Shown here piece by piece: positions 1 through 5,984 of a DNA stretch of 9,363 nucleotides. Every line of letters starts with the position of its first letter. Within the stretch, counting starts at the first letter, position 1. The translations under genes were made by a program, and so were the position numbers. The DNA comes from Candidatus Adiutrix sp. (GTDB lineage Bacteria; Desulfobacterota; Desulfarculia; Adiutricales; Adiutricaceae). Location: NCBI GenBank assembly GCA_031283395.1, contig JAITBV010000189.1:1-9363 (forward strand). Direction: 5' to 3'. The notes below the pieces were generated by a model. It searched no databases. It saw nothing but the letters and a program-made list of their open reading frames with translations, and was not told the origin of the DNA.

Positions 1-386
1 AGGTCGTCGCGCCAGTCCAGGAGCTCGAACAGTTCCAGGAGCCTGGTTCCCCGGAAATCCAGTTCGGCCCGGCCCACCTCGTAGAGGTCGCCCAGGAACT
101 CGAAAAATTCCCAGCCGGACAGTTTTTCATAGAGAAAGGGGCGGTCGGGGATGTAGCCCACCAGGTTTTTGGCCGCCCGGGGCTCGCGGGCCAGGTCCAG
201 GCCGCCCAGGATGATACGGCCGGAGGTTGGGGCCAGGGCCCCGGCCACCATGCGGATGGTGGTGGTCTTGCCCGCGCCGTTGGGCCCGAGGAAGCCGAAA
301 ATCTCCCCGGCCTCGACCTTGAGGTTGAGGTCCTTGACCGCGATGTGGGTGTTGTATATTTTGGTCAGGTTTTGTATTTCGATCAT
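1..386 (-). CDS. ABC transporter ATP-binding protein (partial, N-terminal 128 residues)
   Basis: Nucleotide-binding subunit of an ABC transporter that would hydrolyse ATP to power a membrane partner encoded beyond the left edge. Only the first 128 codons are in the window, with no stop. The start MIEIQNLTKIYN is typical of the family. Walker A GPNGAGKT is at residues 34-41 within FGFLGPNGAGKTTTIRMVAG, followed by PTSGRIILGG. The Q-loop region reads VGYIPDRPFLYEKLSGWEF, the style of ABC-2 type exporters (multidrug, gliding or polysaccharide type). The signature motif and Walker B lie outside the window. The ATG overlaps the upstream gene's TGA as ATGA, which implies translational coupling with the membrane-anchored protein before it. 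Family assignment is secure. The substrate cannot be read from this fragment. Confidence 0.93.
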   Translation of the reverse strand, partial: MIEIQNLTKIYNTHIAVKDLNLKVEAGEIFGFLGPNGAGKTTTIRMVAGALAPTSGRIILGGLDLAREPRAAKNLVGYIPDRPFLYEKLSGWEFFEFLGDLYEVGRAELDFRGTRLLELFELLDWRDD

Positions 387-1333
387 GGCTTCAAGCGGTC
401 GGTCCGCTCCGTTTCCAGTCTGTCCAGGAGGTCGGCCCAGGCCCCGCTCTCCAGCATGGCCATGAGGGCCGGTGGCGGGCCGAAGGGGGTTATGTCCCGC
501 CGGGCTTCCTCCTGGTTGTCCGCCAACAGCAGGGTGAAGCCGAAGGCCTCTTCCCTGAGGGTCCGGCCGAAGCGGTCCAGCCAAAGCCCGGCTCCGGCCT
601 CGGGGGGGCCGGTCCGCACCAGGAAGGCCGCGGCTTCGCCGGCGATCTCCGGGTCATACTGCCGGACCTCGGCCTCCACCCGGGCCTCCAGGGGCCTGAG
701 GCTCCGGGTGAGGGGATCCAGCGCGGCCAGGCGGTAAAGGGCGCCCTTGGTCAGGCCCAGATAGCCAAGGTAGGGCCCGGCCAGGGAGGCCAGACCGGGA
801 CCCTCCGGGGCCGGCAGATCGGCCGGCCGGCTGAAATCCAGGAGGTCGGCGTAGGCTCCCAGCCAGTCGCGGTGTTCGTCCAGGAGGGCTTTGGCCAGTT
901 CCTCGAATTCACCCAAAGACACCCGGATGATCAGGCGGCCGTTCTCCACTCGGCCCTGCTGGGTCACCGTCACCGGGGCCGAGGTCACGGCCTGGTTGAA
1001 ATTTACCAGATCCAGCACCGGGCTGAGATTGGCCGAGACATCCGTCTGGATCTCCAGGGTCCGGCCCGGGAGGGCCACCTGAAGGCGCAGACCCTGGGCC
1101 GCCTGGTAGTCGCCGCCGGGGAAACGTTTCAGGCTTTTGAAGGCCCAGCCGACCTTTTGGCCCTGGTAGCTCAAGGTGAAGAGGTCGTAATGGTCTGGAA
1201 CGAAGGCGGCTTCGATTTTTTCCGGCTGGGGCCAGGTACGGCTCTCTATCTGCCACCAGCCCAGGAGGCCCAGCCAGACGGCCATGATCGCCGCCTTGAT
1301 CAGGTGTTTCCGTTTCAGCCGCCGGGCCGGCAT
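383..1333 (-). CDS. Membrane-anchored protein of unknown function, coupled to the ABC ATPase
   Basis: 316 residues that I cannot assign to a named family. A basic N-terminus (RRLKRKH) is followed by one hydrophobic segment at about residues 11-28 (LIKAAIMAVWLGLLGWW). This predicts a signal anchor with the rest outside the inner membrane. The stretch YQGQKVGWAFKSLKR (56-70), the beta-rich region to about residue 140, and the later LDRFGRTLREEAFGFTLLL (252-270) resemble, from memory, the non-catalytic N-terminal domain of transglutaminase-like proteins of Deltaproteobacteria. No Cys-His-Asp transglutaminase core is present here. The start lies 1 bp after the upstream PHP gene's stop, and the stop overlaps the ABC ATPase start by 4 bp. 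It is therefore probably an accessory envelope component of that transporter. No strong Shine-Dalgarno sequence precedes it, which fits coupling to the gene before. Confidence 0.82.
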   Translation of the reverse strand: MPARRLKRKHLIKAAIMAVWLGLLGWWQIESRTWPQPEKIEAAFVPDHYDLFTLSYQGQKVGWAFKSLKRFPGGDYQAAQGLRLQVALPGRTLEIQTDVSANLSPVLDLVNFNQAVTSAPVTVTQQGRVENGRLIIRVSLGEFEELAKALLDEHRDWLGAYADLLDFSRPADLPAPEGPGLASLAGPYLGYLGLTKGALYRLAALDPLTRSLRPLEARVEAEVRQYDPEIAGEAAAFLVRTGPPEAGAGLWLDRFGRTLREEAFGFTLLLADNQEEARRDITPFGPPPALMAMLESGAWADLLDRLETERTDRLKP

Positions 1334-1334
1334 T

Positions 1335-2015
1335 TCAGATTTGAAGGCGTCGGCGGGCGACCTCGGCCAGGCGGGCGGCCCCGGCGAGGAGGTCCGTGAA
1401 TTCCTCTTCGCTGAGGCCGGCCCCCAGGGCGGTCGACCACTGCCGTTCCGGGGTCAGAAATTCGCCTATATCGTGGCCGTCGGAACTGACCAGGAGACCG
1501 GCCCCGTGTTTCCGGGCCAGCCGGGCCACCCGGCCGTTGGTCAGGCCGTGCCCGCCCCGGAAACTGAGTTCCAGGAAAACGCCCTTTTCCGCGGCCAGGG
1601 CGGCCTCCTTTTCGCTCAGGTGGCCCGGATGGGCCAGGAGATCCGCCCCGGCTTCGATGGCCGCCAGGTTGGTGCCGGGAGCCACCGGCTCCACCGGCGA
1701 TTCGCCGTGGACCACCACGTGGCTGGCCCCCAGGTCCCGGGCTTTTCGGACCAGGTCCGCGATGAGAGCCGGAGGCACATGGGTGATCTCCACTCCGGGG
1801 AGGATGGTCAGGCCGTCCATATGGCCGGCCAGGGCCAGGGCCGAACCCCTGGCGGCCGCCAGGATATCGGCCAGGCAGCCGTGGTCGGCGTGGTCGGCCA
1901 GGCCCAGCACTTCATAGCCGAGGACCTTGACCCGGCGGGACAGTTCGGCCGGCACCAGTTCGCCGTCCGACAGGAGGGTGTGGGTGTGAAAGTCGAAGAC
2001 CGGAGGGAGAGTCAA
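1335..2015 (-). CDS. PHP-domain metal-dependent hydrolase (histidinol-phosphatase-like)
   Basis: 226-residue PHP-superfamily protein, likely a cytoplasmic phosphoesterase using a multinuclear metal centre. The full ligand set is visible: HTHTLLSDGE (10-19; H10, H12, D17), LADHAD (39-44; H42), PGVEITHV (73-80; E76), VHGES (102-106; H103), LAHPGHLS (127-134; H129) and SSDGHD (177-182; D179, H181). This resembles the small proteins annotated as histidinol-phosphate-phosphatase-domain proteins. There are no his genes nearby, so a role in histidine synthesis is not supported and the substrate is unknown. Translation starts at TTG, chosen because AAAGGAG lies 6 nt upstream and the first motif begins at residue 10. 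It sits 17 bp after the lytic transglycosylase gene and 1 bp before the membrane-anchored gene, so it belongs to the minus-strand operon. Confidence 0.92.
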   Translation of the reverse strand: MTLPPVFDFHTHTLLSDGELVPAELSRRVKVLGYEVLGLADHADHGCLADILAAARGSALALAGHMDGLTILPGVEITHVPPALIADLVRKARDLGASHVVVHGESPVEPVAPGTNLAAIEAGADLLAHPGHLSEKEAALAAEKGVFLELSFRGGHGLTNGRVARLARKHGAGLLVSSDGHDIGEFLTPERQWSTALGAGLSEEEFTDLLAGAARLAEVARRRLQI

Positions 2016-2020
2016 GGTTG

Positions 2021-2028
2021 TCTCCTTT
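2021..2028 (-). promoter_or_regulatory. Strong Shine-Dalgarno deciding the TTG start of the PHP gene
   Basis: On the minus strand AAAGGAGA is followed after a short spacer (ACAACC counted from AGGAG) by TTG at 2015-2013. It lies in the 17-bp gap after the transglycosylase stop. No ATG or GTG in this frame lies close enough to use it, so the TTG is the likely start. Confidence 0.75.
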
Positions 2029-2032
2029 CAAG

Positions 2033-3253
2033 TCAAGGGCGGCGCCCGGCCAGGTGGTCGGCCACATAGAGCACGGTGTTGGCGTAAACGCCGCTGCGGT
2101 TGTATTTCAAAATCACCGCCCGGCGCGCGTCCTCGCTCATCCCGGGCCCGCTCCAGCCGTGGGCCTTAAGGAAACTGCCGATGCTGAAAACGGCGTCGGC
2201 CTTGTTGAAGATATCCACCCGGCCGTCGCCGTCGCCGTCCACGCCGTATTTGAGGATGTTGGAGGGCATGAACTGGCCCCAGCCCATAGCGCCGTAGAGG
2301 GAGCCGGGGAAGGCGGCCGGGTCGAGGCCGTTGGCAAAGGCGTAGCGCAGGAGGGCTTCCAGTTCGCCCAGGGCCCAGTCGCCCCGCTCGGCCGCTATCC
2401 GGCGCAGAAAGGCCAGGGTCTCGCGGTCTTTGCCCAGTTCGGCCACCTCCGGGGCCACTACGGAGAAGTCCGAGGCGGCGGCGGCCATGGAGGCCAGCAT
2501 GGAGGCGGCCTTTTGGCGTCCGAAATTGCGGCCGTAGCCGGTTTCGACCCACATGATGGCCGCGGCCACCTCGCCGGGCACTCCGGAGCGGCGGGTCAGG
2601 CTGCCGAAGAGGTCCCGGTCGGCCTTGAAGAAGGCGCCTATCTCTTCCAGGGCCTTGGGGTTGGTGAACTGGCTGTAGGTGGCCGAGCGCGACGGGGGCT
2701 GGGCCGGCGGCGGCCGGTAGGCGGACAGGGGCCGTAGTTCGCCGGCCTTTTTCTTCATGGCGCGGTTGACTTGGGCCAGGGTCGCCCGGGAAACTTCGCC
2801 GGTGTCCGGGAACCCCTCGCCGGCTTGAAAGCGGCTGATGACGGCCTTGGTTCCGGACCCGGAACGGCCGTCGATATGTATTTCATAGCCGAGTTGGAAC
2901 AGCTTTTCCTGGATCTCCCGGGTCAATTCGGCATTGAAGTTAAGGCCGTGGAGTTCCTTGAGCTTGGCGGCCATGGGCGCGCTGGAATAGACCAGGTCGG
3001 GGGAGTTGAAAAATGAGGCCAACTGGTCTGGGGTGAAGCCGCGCGCGGCCAGTTTGGCCGCCGGTCCTCGCCAGGGCCGGGCGGCCGGGGCGGCCGGAGT
3101 TTCAGGGGCGTCCGGGCGGGGGCGGGCGCAACCGCCGGCCGCCATAAGGGCCGCCAGGACCAGGAAGGCCGCGAGAGTAACGCGCGGCCGGGGCCGCGGG
3201 CGGCTATTGGCGGCCGGCGGGGATAGTGTGGCTCTCCCGGGGTGGCGGGGCAT
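2033..3253 (-). CDS. MltB-family lytic murein transglycosylase, putative lipoprotein
   Basis: 406 residues. Cleaves peptidoglycan glycan strands with formation of 1,6-anhydro-MurNAc. After an Arg-rich n-region comes a hydrophobic core (VTLAAFLVLAALMAAGGC, 25-42). C42 is a plausible lipidation site, although the lipobox (AGGC) is not ideal. A PG_binding_1-like domain spans about 104-168 (IQEKLFQLGYEIHIDGRSG, then FQAGEGFPDTGEVS). The SLT_2 catalytic domain spans about 195-403: IMWVETGYGRNFG (catalytic Glu is E237 by comparison with E. coli MltB), YGAMGWGQFMPSNILKYGVD (320-339) and FLKAHGW (361-367). An EF-hand-like loop, DGDGDGRVD (339-347), matches the calcium site known in Slt35. A longer in-frame start exists at 3403, but it lies inside the LOG gene. 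ATG 3253 has AGGT upstream overlapping the LOG stop, and the gene gap is 8 bp. Confidence 0.93.
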   Translation of the reverse strand: MPRHPGRATLSPPAANSRPRPRPRVTLAAFLVLAALMAAGGCARPRPDAPETPAAPAARPWRGPAAKLAARGFTPDQLASFFNSPDLVYSSAPMAAKLKELHGLNFNAELTREIQEKLFQLGYEIHIDGRSGSGTKAVISRFQAGEGFPDTGEVSRATLAQVNRAMKKKAGELRPLSAYRPPPAQPPSRSATYSQFTNPKALEEIGAFFKADRDLFGSLTRRSGVPGEVAAAIMWVETGYGRNFGRQKAASMLASMAAAASDFSVVAPEVAELGKDRETLAFLRRIAAERGDWALGELEALLRYAFANGLDPAAFPGSLYGAMGWGQFMPSNILKYGVDGDGDGRVDIFNKADAVFSIGSFLKAHGWSGPGMSEDARRAVILKYNRSGVYANTVLYVADHLAGRRP

Positions 3254-3261
3254 GGGCGGAC

Positions 3262-3936
3262 CTATTTGATGATGACGGTTTTTTTGATGGCCCGCACGAC
3301 TTCCTCGGGCTGGTCCAGCACGGTGAAGATATCCAGGTCGTCGGGAGAGATGAAGTTTCCGGCCAGCATCTTGTCCCGCAGCCAGTCCACCAGGCCGGAC
3401 CAATAATCCGAACCCATCAGGAAGGTGGGGAAGGGGCGGATGCGCTGGGTCTGGATGAGGGTCAGGGCTTCGAACAATTCATCCATGGTGCCGAAACCGC
3501 CCGGCAGAATGACGTAGGCCTGGCTGTATTTGACGAAGACGACCTTGCGGATGAAAAAATAATGGAACTCCAAAGGCAGGTTGGCATAGGGGTTGGGCAA
3601 CTGCTCATGGGGCAGCTCTATGTTGAGCCCGATGGACAGCCCTCCGGCTTCAGTGGCCCCCTTGTTGGCCGCGGCCATGACCCCGTCACCGCCGCCGGAG
3701 ATGACCCCGAAGCCGTTTTTGGCCAGGATGCCGGCCAATTCTTCGGCCATCCGGCACTCCGGGGAATCGGGCTTGGAGCGGGCCGAGCCGAAGATGCTGA
3801 CGCAGGGCCCGACCTCGCTCATGGCCGTGAAGGACCGGACGAATTCGCTCATGATGGAGAACATACGCCAGGATTCCCCCGCGCCCAGGGCGTCAATGGG
3901 GTAGGGATCGATTTTCTGCCGGCGGCTGAATGACAT
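3262..3936 (-). CDS. LOG-family (TIGR00730-type) nucleotide phosphoribohydrolase
   Basis: 224-residue cytoplasmic Rossmann-fold protein of the LOG family, once called 'possible lysine decarboxylase'. Characterised members remove ribose-5-phosphate from nucleoside monophosphates, including cytokinin precursors. The glycine-rich motif SGGGDGVMAAANKGA is at 80-94. The family motif PGGFGTMDE is at 145-153, with the expected acidic E153. FFIRK (127-131) supplies the usual Arg-Lys pair. The longer N-terminal extension (about 40 residues before GPCVSIFGSARS) fits the type-II branch. The first motif has D83 and A88 where many type-II members have Pro and Glu. It is the first gene of the minus-strand operon. 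AGGAG lies 8 nt before ATG inside a small inverted repeat. Family assignment is secure, but the natural substrate is unknown. Confidence 0.93.
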   Translation of the reverse strand: MSFSRRQKIDPYPIDALGAGESWRMFSIMSEFVRSFTAMSEVGPCVSIFGSARSKPDSPECRMAEELAGILAKNGFGVISGGGDGVMAAANKGATEAGGLSIGLNIELPHEQLPNPYANLPLEFHYFFIRKVVFVKYSQAYVILPGGFGTMDELFEALTLIQTQRIRPFPTFLMGSDYWSGLVDWLRDKMLAGNFISPDDLDIFTVLDQPEEVVRAIKKTVIIK

Positions 3937-3939
3937 GGG

Positions 3940-3955
3940 CTGAACTCCTGTTCAG
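3940..3955 (-). promoter_or_regulatory. Hairpin presenting the LOG-gene Shine-Dalgarno in its loop
   Basis: Reading the minus strand, CTGAAC AGGA GTTCAG is a perfect 6-bp inverted repeat with a 4-nt loop. The loop is the core AGGA of the ribosome binding site, three bases before the ATG at 3936-3934. Such a structure could tune initiation of the whole operon or bind a regulator. A chance palindrome is possible. Confidence 0.5.
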
Positions 3956-4031
3956 GGCCGGACCCCTTGGGGGCCGTGTTAAGGAAATGCGGGAAACAGC
4001 GGAGACCGTCACAGGATTTTGGTCGGCCCTC

Positions 4032-4071
4032 TTGGCGAAAGGCCGTAAACTTTTGTATAATAACATATAAT
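4032..4071 (+). promoter_or_regulatory. Sigma70-type promoter for the ntrY-like gene, two TATAAT boxes
   Basis: TTGGCG (4032-4037) is followed after 18 bp by TATAAT (4056-4061), and a second perfect TATAAT lies at 4066-4071 without a clear -35 box. This is the only AT-rich patch in the 173-bp divergent region between the LOG and kinase genes. It probably also serves the minus-strand operon, but I see no convincing -35/-10 pair on that strand. Confidence 0.6.
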
Positions 4072-4072
4072 A

Positions 4073-4091
4073 TCGGCTGAAATCCAGCCGA
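4073..4091 (+). repeat. Inverted repeat in the leader of the kinase gene
   Basis: TCGGCTG AAATC CAGCCGA is a perfect 7-bp stem with a 5-nt loop, just downstream of the -10 boxes and 18 bp before the GTG start. No T-tract follows, so it is not an intrinsic terminator. It could be an operator or a 5'-UTR hairpin. Confidence 0.45.
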
Positions 4092-4109
4092 AAGGAAAGT
4101 GGGAGATCC

Positions 4110-5951
4110 GTGTCGGAACAGCCAGCCGGGGCGACCGGCCAGAACGAGGCGTTGGCCCTGTCGCCGGAGCAGAGCCGGCGCAAGCAGCGCCTGGAGTTGT
4201 GGGCCGCCCTGTTCGTGGGCGCGGCCCTGGTCGGCCTGACCCTTCTTCAGCGGGAACTCATCAACCTGGGGCCGGGCCTGAGCCGGAGCCAGGGGCTGGT
4301 GGCCCTGGTGTCCATCAACATCTCGGTGGTGTTGATGGTCTTTCTGCTCCTGTTGATCCTGCGCGGGCTGTTCAACGTCTTCTTTGAAAAGCGGGCTTAC
4401 GGCACTCTCCAGACCAAGCTGGTGGTGGCCTTCATCACCCTCTCCCTCTTGCCCACGCTCCTGATCTTCCACTACTCCTACCGGCAGTTGATCCGCGGCC
4501 ACTCCCTGTGGTTCAGCCCCAGGATAGAATCGGCCCTCCGGGATTCCATCGACCTGACCGAGGTCGCCCTGGCCCAGGACAACCCGCTCCCGGCTCCGGT
4601 CCAGGCCCAGATCGAGGAGGTGCGGCGCGCCCTGGTGAGCTACCAGGACGCCTTAAGCGTCCAGAGGCCCTTCCGGGTGACCCAGTTGACGGCCCTGACG
4701 GTCGCGGCCCTCCTGGCCGTCTTCATTTCCGTCTGGATAGGCTCCCATTTGGCCCGGACCCTGGCCCGTCCGGTCACGGCCCTGGTGGGAGGCACCCAGC
4801 GGGTGGCCGCCGGCGACTGGGATTTCCAGTTGGAGCCCCAGGGCCGGTCCGGGGAATTCGCCGAGCTGGTCAACTCCTTCAACCGGATGACCGGGGATCT
4901 CAAAAAATTGTATGCGGAGTTGGACAGCCGCCGCCGTTTCGTGGAAACAGTGCTTAAAAGCGTCTCCACCGGGGTGGTGATCCTGGATCCGTCAGGGCGG
5001 GTCATCAGCCTCAACCGGGCCGCGGCCGGCATCCTGGCCCCGGAGGGCGCGCCCGGGGAGCCGGCCGCCCTGGTCCTGCCCGCCCCTCTGGCCGCCCTGG
5101 TGGACCAGGCGGTCAGGGAGCCCCACCCGCCGGCCGTGGAACAGCACATGAGCCTGAGCCTGGGTGATGACTTCGCGAGCCTCAGGGTCAAGCTGGCCCC
5201 CCTGGTCGGGGAGGGGGGGGAAACCCTGGGCCTTCTTCTGACCTTCGACGATCTGACGGAGCTGGAAAAGGCCCAGCGCCTGGCCGCCTGGCGGGAAGTG
5301 GCCAGGCGCATCGCCCACGAGGTCAAAAATCCCCTGACCCCCATCCAGCTTTCGGCCGGCCGGCTGAAGCGCCGTTTTTCCCAGCGCCTGTCCGGCGAGG
5401 AAGATTCGGCCATCTTTGAAGAATGCACCACGGTCATAATCCGCCAGGTTGAGGAGATGAAGAAACTGGTGGATGAGTTCTCCCATTTCGCCCGCCTGCC
5501 GGAAATAAAACCCAGGCCGGCCGATTTTGTCCGGATGCTGGACGAAAGCCTGGCCCTTTTCCGACAGGCCCATAAAAAGGTGGATTTTCGCCTGGAGACC
5601 AGGGGGGAGCCGCCGGTCTTCGCCTTTGACCCGGACCAGATGGGCCGGGTCATGACCAATATCCTGAACAACGCCGTGACCGCCATGAACGGGGAGGGAC
5701 AGGTCATTGTGCTTTTGGAGACCGACGATATCAGCGGGCTACGCCTGACCGTCAGCGATACCGGCCCGGGCCTCGACCCCACGGTGCGCGACCGGCTCTT
5801 CGATCCCCAGGTGACCACCAAGAGCGGCGGCCAGGGGCTGGGGCCGGCCGGAGGCCGCGCCCTCGGCAGCGGCCGCGGAGGCTTCATCCGGGCTCAGAAC
5901 CGCCGGGAGGGCGGGGCCAGGTTCATCCTGGAATTGCCTTTGAGGCCTTGA
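4110..5951 (+). CDS. NtrY-like sensor histidine kinase with non-canonical ATP lid
   Basis: 613 residues starting at GTG, with GGAG 4 nt upstream. Membrane segments are at about 31-47, 64-88, 101-121 and 190-212. A HAMP linker follows (to about 264), then a PAS domain (about 274-382). The HisKA segment WREVARRIAHEVKNPLTPIQ has its phospho-acceptor at H403 and is a near-perfect NtrY match. In the ATPase domain, N box NILNNAVTAM (517-526) and G1 DTGPG (550-554) are intact. The lid is odd: FDPQVTTK (564-571) replaces FDP(Y/F)FTTK. GLGPAGGRALGSGRGG (576-591) replaces a GLGLA-(I/V)V-(R/K)-type helix of the same length. The reading frame is normal again at FIRAQNR. The NtrY family normally signals to the sigma54 regulator NtrX, often on nitrogen or envelope cues. 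Here gluQ follows instead. The kinase may be impaired, phosphatase-biased or decaying. Confidence 0.9.
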   Translation: MSEQPAGATGQNEALALSPEQSRRKQRLELWAALFVGAALVGLTLLQRELINLGPGLSRSQGLVALVSINISVVLMVFLLLLILRGLFNVFFEKRAYGTLQTKLVVAFITLSLLPTLLIFHYSYRQLIRGHSLWFSPRIESALRDSIDLTEVALAQDNPLPAPVQAQIEEVRRALVSYQDALSVQRPFRVTQLTALTVAALLAVFISVWIGSHLARTLARPVTALVGGTQRVAAGDWDFQLEPQGRSGEFAELVNSFNRMTGDLKKLYAELDSRRRFVETVLKSVSTGVVILDPSGRVISLNRAAAGILAPEGAPGEPAALVLPAPLAALVDQAVREPHPPAVEQHMSLSLGDDFASLRVKLAPLVGEGGETLGLLLTFDDLTELEKAQRLAAWREVARRIAHEVKNPLTPIQLSAGRLKRRFSQRLSGEEDSAIFEECTTVIIRQVEEMKKLVDEFSHFARLPEIKPRPADFVRMLDESLALFRQAHKKVDFRLETRGEPPVFAFDPDQMGRVMTNILNNAVTAMNGEGQVIVLLETDDISGLRLTVSDTGPGLDPTVRDRLFDPQVTTKSGGQGLGPAGGRALGSGRGGFIRAQNRREGGARFILELPLRP

Positions 5952-5975
5952 ACATCGGGCTTGGATGTTATAGTG

Positions 5976-5979
5976 AGGA
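5976..5979 (+). promoter_or_regulatory. Ribosome binding site favouring the TTG-5985 start of gluQ
   Basis: GAGGA (5975-5979) stands 5 nt before the TTG at 5985. Alternative in-frame starts, TTG 5961 and GTG 5973, have no comparable site at normal spacing. The ATG at 5989 is out of frame. Confidence 0.55.
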
Positions 5980-5984
5980 AAAAA

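Noticed and set aside
872..1399. A 175-codon plus-strand open frame opposite the membrane-anchored gene
   Set aside because: It crosses two tightly coupled minus-strand genes and has no domain or ribosome binding site.
1284..2069. A 261-codon plus-strand open frame opposite the PHP gene
   Set aside because: The minus strand shows every PHP metal-binding motif. The plus frame is Gly/Gln/Arg-rich low-complexity sequence.
3254..3403. Upstream extension of the lytic transglycosylase to a start at 3403
   Set aside because: It would overlap the LOG gene by about 140 bp and bury the signal peptide behind 50 residues of shadow-type sequence. ATG 3253 has a suitable site and places the signal sequence normally.
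3226..3933. A 235-codon plus-strand open frame opposite the LOG gene
   Set aside because: It mirrors the LOG coding sequence in the antisense direction. Only the minus strand gives the family motifs.
3958..3980. GC-rich inverted repeat (CCCC-TT-GGGG) ahead of the LOG gene as a terminator
   Set aside because: The stem is short with a 2-nt loop and no T-tract on either strand.
5844..5879. Compensated frameshift as the cause of the odd kinase lid
   Set aside because: Translating both alternative frames over the segment gives Arg/Pro-rich or Ala-rich strings, neither resembling the normal lid helix. The observed segment also has the canonical length.
4640..5887. A 415-codon open frame on the minus strand opposite the kinase gene
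   Set aside because: It is rich in Arg, Ser, Ala and Pro with no recognisable domain, while the plus strand encodes clear HisKA and HATPase motifs. It is a typical antisense shadow in GC-rich DNA.
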